The notes under the pieces are model-generated. The model was not told the DNA's origin. It made no database searches and worked only from the letters and a program-made list of their open reading frames with translations. From the NCBI RefSeq assembly GCF_007655135.1, contig NC_045128.1, positions 23,158,811-23,222,810 of the forward strand: a DNA stretch of 64,000 nucleotides. Direction: 5' to 3'. Made by a program: the position numbers and the translations under genes. Origin of the DNA: Punica granatum (taxonomy: Eukaryota > Streptophyta > Magnoliopsida > Myrtales > Lythraceae). The first letter of the stretch is position 1. The number at the start of each line of letters is the position of its first letter. This document shows positions 1-10,924 of this stretch, in pieces.

Positions 1-73
1 TATCGAGCGAGTTCTGTTGGTTCTACCATCCATCCTTCTTTCTTACCCAGTTCTGGTTCGTGAGCCTATCATT

Positions 74-85
74 TGGTATCAAAGC
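74..85 (+). other. Primer binding site (initiator tRNA-Met type)
   Basis: TGGTATCAAAGC lies two bases after the LTR end at 71. It matches the usual plant retrotransposon primer site TGGTATCAGAGC with one change, and fixes the orientation of the element as plus strand. Confidence 0.8.
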
Positions 86-154
86 GAAGGTTCTATCCTT
101 GTTGGCCGAGTGAAACACGTGTGATTGAGTGGATTTGCTAAATATGCGGAGATA

Positions 155-1279
155 ATGGCTAAAGACCACCCAGAACGAGTTCCAAGAGGGTTTACCTTCG
201 ACCAAGACCTGCTCCCCACATTCCAACGAACAGAAGAGAGTTTAGCACGGCTTGAGCGAGCTATCCAAGCCCTTGTGAGTTCCGATGAAATAAGAAGACG
301 CCAATGGGTGCAGAAGGATTATCCCCCAAAGAGAATCCCGACTTTCAACGGAAGCATGAGCGCTGAGGAATACTTGGCGTGGATTTTGGATGTGGACCGA
401 TTCTTCGACTACTACGGCATCCCCGATGATGGAAGTCGAGTTTTTAGAGTTGTTTATCGGTTAAGGGGCAAAGCGTCTACTTGGTGGGAGAAATTGGAAA
501 ATAATCGTCTTCAAGATGGAATGAATTTGGTATGTACGTGGAGGCGCATAAAACAACTCTTAAAGGTCAGATTCTTTCCTTTGGGATACGAAGAACGCCT
601 CTATGAATCTGAAGACGGTTGCATGAAGTCTACCTATCCTCTTAAGCATGGAAAAACAAATGTTTTTCCTATGACGATTGTTGATGTTGAGGAAAAAGTA
701 CAACTTGAAGAAGCTTCTATGAAGGGTGACAAATTTAAAGAAGAAGAAGTGGAGTCCAAGAATGAAGCAGCTCAAGCGTCACAAGATAATAATGTTCCGG
801 TCGAGAAGGATTTAGTGATTAACAAGATTCTTCGGGATGAACTAATTTCAAACTCTGAAGAGAAAGTCCAAGCTAAACTGTTTTTAGACCCAGGCCAAGT
901 GGAACTTCGAGAAGTAATTGCTATCAAAGATTCGTCGATGGTGTTTCATCCAATCGAGGCAAAATTTGCCAAAGCATATATGACTCCACCAAGGAAGCAA
1001 CAGTTCAGGCAACGAGTTGGCCGGCGTGGAAAAACAAAGCAGTCAATTTATGAAGAATTTCTAGAAAGAGTTCTCAAAGAAAAGATGTTGTTGAAGTGGC
1101 AAGTTAAGAAGCGGCGAAACGCACAAATCAAGACCAAGAGAACATCGACGAAGACTCGAGGTCGAGTCTTTTTCCAACCGAGAGGGGATGATGTGCTTCA
1201 GATTGCAGCCCAACATGTATTCGAATTTTCGGGACCAGACACGCATTCTAGAAGACTCCAGAACAAGAATTTAGCTTAA
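155..1279 (+). CDS. Retrotransposon Gag-like protein, stand-alone
   Basis: The frame is open upstream to 125, but the first ATG is at 155, giving about 374 residues. Residues 61-150 look like a Ty3/Gypsy Gag (Retrotrans_gag type) domain: an aromatic-rich helix around WILDVDRFFDYY, then LRGKASTWWEKL and a tryptophan/arginine helix ending in VRFFPLGYEERLY. The acidic middle is followed by a strongly basic tail (about residues 280-340) rich in Lys and Arg, which could bind nucleic acid in place of a zinc knuckle; no CCHC motif is present. The frame ends within about 30 bp of the 3' LTR, so there is no room for pol. The intact 1.1-kb frame suggests recent activity or selection on the element. It is a transposon protein, not a host gene. 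Confidence 0.8.
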   Translation: MAKDHPERVPRGFTFDQDLLPTFQRTEESLARLERAIQALVSSDEIRRRQWVQKDYPPKRIPTFNGSMSAEEYLAWILDVDRFFDYYGIPDDGSRVFRVVYRLRGKASTWWEKLENNRLQDGMNLVCTWRRIKQLLKVRFFPLGYEERLYESEDGCMKSTYPLKHGKTNVFPMTIVDVEEKVQLEEASMKGDKFKEEEVESKNEAAQASQDNNVPVEKDLVINKILRDELISNSEEKVQAKLFLDPGQVELREVIAIKDSSMVFHPIEAKFAKAYMTPPRKQQFRQRVGRRGKTKQSIYEEFLERVLKEKMLLKWQVKKRRNAQIKTKRTSTKTRGRVFFQPRGDDVLQIAAQHVFEFSGPDTHSRRLQNKNLA

Positions 1280-1306
1280 TTAGATATTAAGTTTTTTATA
1301 TTGCTA

Positions 1307-1731
1307 TGATATAGTTTCCCTTAATTAGATATTATTTCCTATGTTAGCTTCAGTCAGTAATCTTAAGTTTTCTATTTCATATTATTACCTTATTCTATTT
1401 TAGGAAAGTAATCTGGAGGAGATTAGATATCAGTTTCCTATTCTAGAGTCAAGAGGGTGTCTTCCTTATATATAAATATGCACCTATTGTAAGAGAAGAA
1501 GACAGACTTTGATGAATATTTGAATGAAATTGCCTAGAGCGTTTCCTCTATTTTCTTATCTAAACAAGTCCCTTGTTTAGTGGCGAAAACCCCGATTCTT
1601 ATCGTTCTTCCTTGAGCGTGGCGAATCAACCCGACTTTTCTTACTCGTGGCGAGTCATCTTATCGAGTGAGTTCTGTTGGTTCTACCATCCACCCTTCTT
1701 TCTTACCCAGTTCTGGTTCGTGAGCCTATCA
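1307..1731 (+). repeat. 3' LTR of the gag-only element
   Basis: The right end (CA at 1730-1731) is set by the repeat shared with 1-71. The left end is approximate: a TG at 1307 is plausible, but no clear polypurine tract precedes it. A TATA-like stretch (TATATATAAATA, about 1467-1478) sits where an LTR promoter is expected. Confidence 0.65.
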
Positions 1732-1799
1732 TGTTGCATATGATTAATATTGTCATGAATGCGTGATTTATAATTTAATACTTAGCAATAATGTTAGCT

Positions 1800-1965
1800 C
1801 AAAGTGATGGTCCAACTAACATGGGTTGATTCAAACGTTCGACGCTTGTTCCCCTTAAATAAGGTCTCTGTAAATATTGGGAGAGCTTTACTTTTTAGTG
1901 GGCCGACCTGACTCGATTGGATTACTTGGAGTCCATTGGATTTGTGGATATCAGGATACGTACCG
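1800..1965 (-). repeat. Dispersed repeat family D, copy 1
   Basis: The reverse complement aligns by eye with the plus-strand copies at 2805 and 60600. Shared blocks include AAAGCTCTCCCA-like and GACCTTATTTAA-like motifs and a terminal TTGAATCAACCC-like motif. No protein is encoded. The family is probably a SINE or MITE, but its class was not established. Confidence 0.6.
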
Positions 1966-2804
1966 GGAAAAAAAAAAGATTTGGCTCCAAAATTGCCCTA
2001 TTGTGTATTTAAGGATTGTGTACTTGTGATTATTGTTTAACTAAAAGAGAAAGGGCTGGTTTTGAGACAATTCTTCGTATAATGGTTTAGAGTCATACAT
2101 TCTCTAAACAATGGTTCGAGGCGGACCAGTAAAAGAGAAAGGGCTAGTGATAGTGGGGTATATGAAATTAAGAGGTTTTGAGTTTGATTCTCGCTAGTGA
2201 GATTTTCCATGCCCCTTAGCCGGATCCCATACTGTAGTTGATATCGAAGACTTCTTGTCCAGCTCCCGACTCATCAGTTCAATCGCTTCCTCAATTGATA
2301 GTACCTCATTTTCATTATCCTCCCAAATCCTGGTCGTTGTTCTCTACCTCAATGGTATTCACATCATCGTCTTTGCTTGGAAGTTCATAATGCCGAAGCT
2401 CGGGCCCATCGATAATTGCATGTGGAGTACGAGCCATGTATCTAATTTTCAATTTGAATTAACATTATCATTAATGTAAGTGGTTAATGCGATTTGCTTT
2501 TAAAATCTTGAGTGGTTAAGCGACGCTATAAACTCAAACTTCAATCACTGATCAAAATGATTTATTTTTAAATTGTTGAGTGGCAAAGTCACATTGAACC
2601 CAAACTTTGCCAACTTGTCTTTTTCCTCCATTGAGTTGAGGTTTATATGCCAATTTTGAGAGAGTTTTTTTTTATGTTAATTTCCTATAATAAATTACAA
2701 AAATTGGGACGAGGAGAAATGGAATGTACTGCGGTGGATATACTTTCTCACCTAATAACTTAGATTAGTGTGGAACTACCGATTTATAAGGCTTTTTATT
2801 TTTT

Positions 2805-2975
2805 TTGGTGTAAACCTTGGTATAATTGAACTCCAACTAATCCAATTGAGCTGGGTCAAACCACCAAGGGTTAAAACTCTTATAGCGTGGATTTTCTATA
2901 TTCATAAGGACTCGAATCCGATACCTTACTTAAGCGAAATATGCACTAAATCGTTTGAATTAACTTAAGTTGGTG
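2805..2975 (+). repeat. Dispersed repeat family D, copy 2
   Basis: Plus-strand copy showing the block order seen in the others: an AATCCAATTGAGCTGGGTC-like block, then AAAACTCTTATAGCGTGGAT, ACTCGAATCCGATACCTTA and a final TTGAATTAACTTAAGTTGG. The ACTCGAATCC part loosely resembles a tRNA-type box B, so a SINE origin is possible but weak. Confidence 0.6.
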
Positions 2976-4216
2976 ATAAGACTTTTTATTTTTTTATATT
3001 AGAATCATGAACCTCCCATGTAACATAAAATTTGAGGTGAATTGGTTAGAGAGGGGGGAAAGGAGCTTGATTTGATCTTGAGACAATGGAGAGGTAAAAG
3101 AAATGAGAGGAGTGAAATATGAACCTCTTTAATTTATCCAGAAAAAGAAATATGGACCTCTTATTTTCCTTTTCTTATCATCCGTACGTTCCATAGGCCA
3201 AAACCAATAAAAATACATTTTATTGTACTTTCCATTTTATTGCGACTACTTCAAATCAGTGCACACATGAAGTATGCATTTGTTATCAAGAATTCAGGGC
3301 TAAAATAAACAAAATAATTTTTCGCAACTTGTATAGGAATATACGTGATTAATTAAAAAAGTATATATATGGCATTGGATCCAGTTCACCATTAGCCGTA
3401 TTCTTCCACTTATATAGTAATTGAAAATATACAAGGCTTCTCGCGTTAATTATATGATTCTATTATATATATATATATATACCCAGTGAACAGCAATTAG
3501 TTGTTTACCGTAAATTGTAAATGGAATATATAATACAAAATTAGTTGTAGTACAGAAATGCCATTGGATCCAACAGCAATTATTCTGAAACCCTAACCCT
3601 AATCTCTGGTTTCGATGGATTCTCTCAAAAGAAAGAAAAAACAGAAAAAGAAAAAGAAAAATCGATGGATTCTTATTTATGTTTGTCAGCCCCAATTTTC
3701 TTTTTAAATCAGTCAAATTTCCAAAGTTTGTTTTCATACCCGCTTTATTAGCGCGTGCGGGAAACCCCTAGGTCGTCCACATGGCTGTTATATATAGAGG
3801 ATGCTGAATTCCAAAATTCTCCTATTCCCTAAGAAATTTTTGTCTAGAAATTAATTAATCAAATAGTGGGGATAAGACACAGTGCATGAAATATTTACTA
3901 GCACGAGCCACAAGCTCATTCCATATTGTATTTTACATCCGAACTCTGTGCTATTCTAAAAATGCATTAATGTTTCAAGCTGTTGATACCCGAAGTTTCA
4001 TTTTATTTGCGATTATCTCTTGTAAGCTGTTTGTAGTGAAGGTTTCATTAATATCATAAATAACATAGTTTAACATTAAACAAGGTATGATTTTGGGTCC
4101 GTCTCTTTCCGGGGGCAAGTGGGTGGGTTTATTCCGCTTGCGGCCCCCCACTCCACTTTTCTTTTTTTGTAATTTTTGTAACATTTATATTTTAAAATTT
4201 CCCCTTTTTTTTTTTT

Positions 4217-4891
4217 ACGTTTTCAAATTCAATCCGGAAAATATACTACGTAATTTGATCCATATGTTATATTAAAAGATCCGATCATAAAATAGACACG
4301 TTATGCATTTTCGGTGATTTTATATCCAACCTCAATAAAATTTCTCGTAATTCGATCAACGTGTTAAAGCCAAATGATCAATTGTTTTAGTATTTTCAAA
4401 TCTAAGCCGAACAAGGTATCACATGATTCCATCGACATGTTACGCCAAATGATCCGATCATAAACCATTTTTTCTATTTGAGTTAAACGCACTTTACCCC
4501 CGACCTATGCGGTGAGTTTGAATTTGCCCTCTCATCTTCAAATTTTTGTGAAGTACCATCGATCTTATCATAAAATAAGCAAGGTGCCCATTTAATCAAA
4601 TTCAGCTAAATGTCCGGTCAAAAGGGGCACATGTCACTCACTTGCCAATTGATGAAGGATAAAACTATCACACTATAATTGGGAACAAGAAAAAAAAATT
4701 ATTCGAGCACGAAATTACTCCGTAATTTTTTTCTTCCCCATTGGACAACACGGTAGACTCAGTGCAAACCAGGACTCGACCACCCTAGCTCCCAAACAGA
4801 CTTGGACGACCACCCCTCTGGAAACGACTAGGAGCAGATCAAGTAATTTTGTGGTAACAGGTGACAATGTTTCCTTTTGAATGAAATTTCT

Positions 4892-4930
<39 letters not shown>

Positions 4931-5395
4931 GTATATAGCTTCACCAGGCCTTAAAATATAAAAGTCCTTAAACAAAAGAACGAATGGTTCTTGTTTGTTC
5001 TTCACCAAAAAGATTAAAATTCCGTACGCGACCTTTCTCATCGAGACTATTACCAGTTAATTATGCATAATATTGACCATTAGAAGATCCTTCTTGGAGC
5101 ATTAACCTCATTCTGAACAAATAATATTTCAAACAGACTAAGAAGAAGCTAGCTATACACGCACGCACGTGGGTGCATAGATGTAGACAGAAAGAAGATT
5201 GCCCAAACAAGAAAATCATTTGCATGATTTAATCCAAATAAGGTTAATGTAATTCGGTTGACACATTACGCCAAATGATCTGATCGTTAGGTCGGAAGGT
5301 TACGGATTTTTAATGTTTTCATATCTGATCCGAGTAAGGTACCTCGTCGGTCAATGCGTTATGTCATGTGATTCGATTGTTATAGTCGGACTATT
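4217..5395 (+). repeat. Degenerate repeat with about 85-100-bp units
   Basis: At least five diverged units are visible: near 4217-4290, 4315-4390, 4391-4475, 5230-5295 and 5315-5395. Each has a TTTTCAAATCTAAGCCG-like start, a GTAATTCGATCGACATGTTA-like middle and a CCAAATGATCCGATCATAA-like end. Units three and four are separated by about 750 bp of other DNA, including an (AT)n microsatellite at about 4894-4928. No coding meaning was found. Confidence 0.55.
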
Positions 5396-6149
5396 TTCAA
5401 AAAGTATATTTACCCCAACTTTTATTTAGAAAAATTAGAAAAAATTAGTACTAGAGATATTAAATATACAAATTACGATATAATTTTTTTTCAAATTTTA
5501 GTTTGTGAATGCGAAACCTTTTCGCTCTCTTTTTCTTTTTAATTTTTCTTCTTTTGTATAATATTTTTAATCTTGACTCGACAAGATAGTGATGTAACCT
5601 AATTGATCCACCTGGTAAATGACCAATCATTATGGTCGACAAGTTGTTCCTTAAAAAATATAATGCCATATTTTATGCCCATATAGTGTACAAGTTCTTC
5701 TCATTTTTTCTCGATCACTATAAAATTTGAGATCATGTATTTTATTTTATTCTCTCTATTTATTTTACCTTTTCATGAAGAGGTACGCATATATCTTATA
5801 ATTAATTTTTTTTATAGATATTCATTCACAGATACAAACTTTTTTCATCTATAATGCATATTTCTTAAGAAATTATACTAAGTAAATACATACTTTTTGA
5901 ATTACAAGTAATACATTTTCTCTCTTTATCCATATGGAAAAAAAGTCAACAATGAAAATTAATTTTGTTTAAAATTTATTTTTATAAATTTATAAAATGC
6001 AACCATTTTCATTTTTTTAAAGTCCATCATGTCTTCTTTTACTTAATATTATTTTCCAATTTTATTCGTACCTCTCTTTTATGAGCAAAACCATAAGTAT
6101 TATATTCAAGAATTAATCCATTCAACATATTCAAAATACACTTTATGAA
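5396..6149. other. AT-rich DNA, nothing recognised
   Basis: Low-complexity AT-rich sequence with short T and A runs. No gene, inverted repeat or LTR end was recognised here. Confidence 0.5.
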
Positions 6150-6154
6150 ATAAA

Positions 6155-6607
6155 TGTTGGATTATTGAATTACCAGAAACACCAAAATCACACATGTCGA
6201 TATTGCCGAACCAATTGAGTAATCAGAAGCGTACCTAGATTAATTGTGGAAGCCAGAGATGAGCAAGAGACGGGTAATGTGGTATTCCAAGTCTATACGT
6301 CATGATGTGAGCAGTATCTCAGTCTAAGTAATGGGCCTCAGAAGAACGTCTATTTAACATGTGACCCGAGGATTATAAACTCTCAAGTAATGGGCCTAAG
6401 GTTATTGTAATTTTTAAATCTGTCATTATCAAATCAGAAATTACCTAATGGTATCTGCACATTAAACCCCATACTATACCGGGATATTGTTAAGGCCCAA
6501 CACTTTAAATTATAGTAAATCACATAATCGGGCCAACATCAAAGATAGTCATAATACAAAACAATTAATATATATGTTGGACCACAATTATTGAATAAAA
6601 TCCAACA
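6155..6607. mobile_element. Solo LTR with perfect 5-bp target duplication
   Basis: The 453-bp block starts TGTTGGATT and ends AATCCAACA, perfect 9-bp inverted ends with the TG...CA signature of an LTR. It is flanked by ATAAA on both sides (6150-6154 and 6608-6612), the expected 5-bp target duplication. No internal region or second LTR is found, so this is a solo LTR left by LTR-LTR recombination. The parent family, probably Copia by size, is not identified. Confidence 0.8.
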
Positions 6608-6612
6608 ATAAA

Positions 6613-7126
6613 AAGGAAATGATGTCATATATGATAACATGATACCATATTTTAAAAAAGAATAGATTATTTACTATTAATAAAGAGTTCATAAATTTTA
6701 CAAATATGCAGTTTTATTATTAATTTCAGTTATTCACTTTATTGATTATTACACAAACTATTATGATGAATAAAAAAAAATTCAACCCAGGGGATCACCC
6801 CTAGTACGAGAGAGTGGGGGATATGGCAATACTCACTCGACAGAGAACTTAATTTCTCCTGCAAGTCGTGTACTGAGCCCATAACATATTTGTTTGTCTC
6901 ATATAACTAATTAAGTGCAGTTCATATTTGCCAGAAAAATCTGGATTATATCGCACTGTGTTACTTTTGATCTCATCATATAAATTTGTTATTCTCTTTA
7001 TGATCTTCAATTAAAAAGGATGTCCACGAGCGTGATAAGAAAGAATAAATGTTATTATACTTCTAATTTGATCGATATCATATATAAATCAAATCGAAAT
7101 ATACTGCGAGCATTTTCATGAGTTTA
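6613..7126. other. AT-rich DNA, nothing recognised
   Basis: No gene was found. A 13-base match to the conserved large-subunit rRNA sarcin-ricin loop near 6800 does not extend and is treated as chance. Confidence 0.5.
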
Positions 7127-7384
7127 TTAACACTTTGGTCCTCCAATTTTTCAATTGCTAGCACTTGACGACATGAATTTTCAAAATCGAGAATTTGGTC
7201 CTTGAATTTTTAAAAATCATAATAAAATGGTCATTTTAGCCATTTTTTGGTCAATAGTTTGGTCCCTAAAAGGACCATTTTGTTATGATTTTTGAAAATT
7301 TAGGACCAAATTTTCGATTTTAAAAATTCATGTAATTAAGTATTGATAATTAAAAAATTGGAGGATGAAAGCGTAAGTGAACTC
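7127..7384. mobile_element. Fold-back MITE (hairpin element)
   Basis: Two arms of about 115 bp (roughly 7127-7239 and 7266-7384) are inverted repeats of each other with more than about 85% identity by eye, separated by a loop of about 26 nt. Shared blocks include TCCTCCAATTTTT, ACATGAATTTT and AAAATCATAA followed by AAAATGGTC. A transcript would fold into a long hairpin, the usual structure of MITEs that give rise to 24-nt siRNAs or young miRNAs. Confidence 0.75.
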
Positions 7385-7385
7385 C

Positions 7386-8017
7386 ACTTTCATGGACCCA
7401 ATGTGTCCATCCTTTCTGAAATATATTGGATTAAACAAAACTTGTATTGCTTAGCAGAACAAGAGCAACTTTCTCTGTACTTCTTTTTGTACACAGCTTA
7501 ATGATCGACGGGATTTCATCTGACCGTCGATATAAATATATCTGAATGGATATTATAGTGCTTCAACACCCCCTTTTTTTGCTATTGATGACATCAGAGC
7601 TGTACCTTATTATACAATAAAATTATCAAAAAAATTTCAAATTTGATATTCAGCAAGACTATTTTTATCATTTTATTCTCTATTAGGATTTTTATTTCAT
7701 TGTACTAGACTCTTCAGCCTCCTTTGTGACAAAAAAATGTAAGTAGAATTGTAACTACTCAATAAATCAAACGAATATTACTTATTCATGTAATATGGCA
7801 TTATTTTAGCTAAGTTCAAGAATTTTATTCATTTGTTTGCACTACGTCATTGTAAATATCGATCATTCAAGATTTTCTCCTTCAAGTATAAATATTTCTT
7901 AATTTTTTAAAATAATACCTTTTCCTATATATAGATAAATAACGGTGTTGTCAAAACATATTAGACCATAAGGTAAGGGTGAGGTTGGAGAGAGAAGAAT
8001 GGGGGAGAAAAATATGG
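7386..8017. other. Intergenic DNA, nothing recognised
   Basis: AT-rich sequence without recognisable gene or element. Confidence 0.45.
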
Positions 8018-8921
8018 GAGTTTACTATTAATTTAATCACTGCAGAAAGATTTATCTTATTCAAATTTAGTCCTTAAATGATTTTCGTCACAAGAATAGT
8101 CCCTAAATTTCGCCTCCGTATATCAAAGTAGTCCAACTGTTGAAGAACTGACAAAAATATGACATGAACGCCCGGATAGACTAATGTCGTTACTGCATAG
8201 TTAGAGTAGTCAAAATTATATGATGTCATTTTAGACGATTTCGATATTAAAAAATATCAAGAAACTTACATAACAAAAAAGTGATTACGAAAATAGGGAA
8301 CTGTGATACATATTTTCGTGACAGCGACCTCCCCTACTAGCAAGGTCACTGGAGGCTTCAGGGGCCTCCCTTGACCTCTTGGTGGTGGAGGTTGTAGGCG
8401 GGGGAACCTCCACACAAGTTCACCAGTCTACTCCTCCTTGTAAGGGTGAAGGATCAAGGGGGGCAAGTCGTGTGGGGGCCTTCACTAGAGACCTTCCTCA
8501 CCAAAAAGATAGATGGAGGCCGTAGGATCTCTCGCATCCTCTTTAGTGGGGGAGGCGGCAACCTCTCCAATGGGGGAGGTTGCCGAAGAGGGAGTCCCCA
8601 TGCAAGCTCCACTTTACTGTTCCTTCTCCTTCAAGGAAAAAGAGACAGCAAGAGGGAACTCGGGTTGGGCCTCCGGTGCCAACGACCTCTCCTTCCTGTG
8701 AGGTTGTCGGAGGTCCTTTATCCCTTTTATTGTCATTTTAATTATATTAGTTATTTCAATAACGATGCTAGTCTATGTCAGATTTTCGTCACATCGTATA
8801 ATGGTTGGACCATTTTGATAGACGGAAACAAAACTCAAGGACTATTTTGGTGGTAAAAATATTTCAAGGACTGAAATTATTGACAAATGAATCTTTCAAT
8901 GACTAAACTGATAATAAACTC
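8018..8921. mobile_element. Long-TIR non-autonomous DNA element with GC-rich core
   Basis: Arms of about 147 bp (8018-8165 and 8775-8921) are inverted repeats with about 70% identity by eye. Both begin GAGTTTA.TAT and share AGTCCTT, AAATAGTCC, ATCAAA.T.GTCCAA and a final TGACAT. The flanks, AAAATATGG and AAAAAATGT, match at 7 of 9 positions, a possible 9-bp duplication of the MULE type. The 600-bp interior is conspicuously GC-rich and internally repetitive (GGAGGTTG/CAACCTCC motifs). An open frame through it (8446-8856) resembles no protein I know and reads into the right arm, so I do not call a gene. Confidence 0.6.
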
Positions 8922-10076
8922 AAAAAATGTTGATGCGAAATGATAGAGGGTGGGGAGAGAGAAGTGAGGAGAGAGATAATATATATATATATATATCTTA
9001 TATTATTATTTTAGATAATTTCACGTGCCATCCAGAAAAAAAAACAAAAAGAAAAAGATAATTCCACGTGCGAGAACTACCTATCTATATTTCAAAGTCT
9101 AACCTTATTATAAATATAATTCTCATTGTATCTTCCTGCTAAAAGTTTAAAAAAAATTTAGAAAAAACCTATATCTCGCGCTTTCATCCATGTTACTTTC
9201 TTATTCATATATATATATATATTGAAAACTGGCTTAAATAAGTGTATACTTATAAAGAATCCTTGCATGATCCAAACATATATATATATATATACCTATT
9301 TATATATATTTGATTTACAGGTCGTGCGATGCATGAGTAACTTTCTAGTATATATGTTAATCAAAATACTATAAAGTTACATCTTTTTAAGCAGTGCAAG
9401 GGAGAGTATGAGAGTACGAAAGATTTTCATACTTGAATTTTTATAATTTTATTATTATGTTATTTTAATAATTATTCAATTATACATTATATCTTAGTTT
9501 TTAGAATAAAATAAAAATAAAGATATTTTGTTCATATATGTATTGTGTTTTATTAAGTAATTTAAATAAAAACATTATTTTATTTAATTCAAGAAAAAGA
9601 AAAAGGAAAATTTGTTTGCATTGCCATTTTTTCTGGAGCGCCTCAATACCTTTTTAATAAAAATAGAAAACTACAAAAACTGTATAATGTGTCAGTTCCT
9701 TTGCCTCAGCACTCTCTTTTTTCCCCCAATTTTATGTTTCAACAAAAATTTTTCTTCTCGCCTTCTGCAACTCATTGAGATTATAACAGCTACTCCTTTT
9801 CTTTTTTAATAAGGTAACCGTTACATTTACGTATATTAATATATTTCAATCTTAAGAGAAACTTTCTTTTACTGTTAATATACATTATTTTTATCATTAA
9901 TTTAGTTATTTTTATTCTAAATAGTCTTTGTACTTTATTTTGTTAATATAGGAGATTTCAAGTTTGATATATCAAAATATTATAATGTAAATATGCCGAT
10001 ATGCAGTTATTCCAGCACCGCTACGTGCATGTAAGCAGGGAGGTACTCTGTGCGTGCTCGGACAACGTACCTAGTG

Positions 10077-10115
<39 letters not shown>

Positions 10116-10125
10116 CAAACAGTTA

Positions 10126-10157
<32 letters not shown>

Positions 10158-10924
10158 TGCGGTGGCCATAGTATGCGTCATTTTTTCCCTGATTCAAGAT
10201 GACATTTAATTTTGTTATGAGTATTAGCGAAAAAGGAATATTATCCACCTTTTTAGGTGCCCATTAAAGGGTATTACATTCTCTTTTAATATTTCATCTA
10301 CACCCTTCACAAAAGAAGTGAGTAAGAAGTGAATGAAGTGATAAGACTTACTATATAATTAAAAAGAATTAATTATGTCAAATTGTATGTATTGTTACAA
10401 CTGTTGCATTGGCTTTGTTTGGTTTTCAAATTACAACTTTATTTCATTCCACTTCACTTTACTCTACTCTTTCCTCAATTTAATATGATCATCACTTTTT
10501 TTCTATCTTTTTATCTAATTTAATAATAAATTTTCTCACCAACTTTTTTTTTACAATCAATTTTTTAATATTAAATTCTTCAAACTATTCATTATATTTT
10601 TTTTTACCTTTTTTCTCTAATTTTATAATAAATTCTCTTACATACTTTTTTGACAATTATTATAATCAATTTTTTAATTATAAAGTCTCCCAACTTTTTT
10701 TCTTTGTTTTCTTGAAGTGGAGTAGAGGTGAGCAATAACTTTACTTCGAAACCAAATGCAAATTTACTAATTTTCTTGCCTTCAAGTGTTTTCTCTCTCA
10801 TTTGTATGTATACAATTAATAATAGTATAAAAGGGGTTTAATGCAGAGACACAATCTCTCACTTGATAATCAAGAGGTGTCAAGTTTGATATTCAGTAGG
10901 ATTATCTGTACCCTTTTATTAATT
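8922..10924. other. AT-rich DNA with (TA)n microsatellites
   Basis: No gene is recognised. Microsatellites of (TA)n type occur near 8972-8995, 9208-9222, 9280-9294, 10076-10101 and 10129-10144. The rest is AT-rich with T-rich pyrimidine stretches near 10430-10800. Confidence 0.5.

Larger units (their letters stand above)
1..1731 (+). mobile_element. Gag-only LTR retrotransposon (TR-GAG-like), 5' end cut by window
   Basis: A roughly 71-bp direct repeat is seen at 1-71 and 1661-1731, differing at only a couple of positions. The first copy is followed at 74-85 by a sequence matching the 3' end of initiator tRNA-Met, so it is the end of a 5' LTR; the second copy ends a 3' LTR. The only coding capacity between them is one Gag-like frame (155-1279). 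No protease, reverse transcriptase, RNase H or integrase is present. This layout matches non-autonomous TR-GAG elements, which must be moved by the enzymes of a related autonomous Gypsy element (inference). The left part of the 5' LTR lies outside the window, so the target duplication cannot be checked. Confidence 0.8.
1732..4216. other. AT-rich intergenic DNA with two dispersed-repeat copies
   Basis: No gene is recognised. The short open frames here have no start context, codon bias or recognisable motif. Two copies of a dispersed repeat are present (listed separately) and a short (TA)n run lies near 3463-3481. Confidence 0.6.

Noticed and set aside
6790..6830. Short match to the large-subunit rRNA sarcin-ricin loop (CTAGTACGAGAG)
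   Set aside because: Only about 13 bases match and the following bases differ; there is no surrounding rRNA sequence, so it is chance.
8446..8856. Possible GC-rich protein-coding gene
   Set aside because: The frame lies within a long-TIR element, reads into its arm and matches no family I know; kept only as a possible captured fragment.
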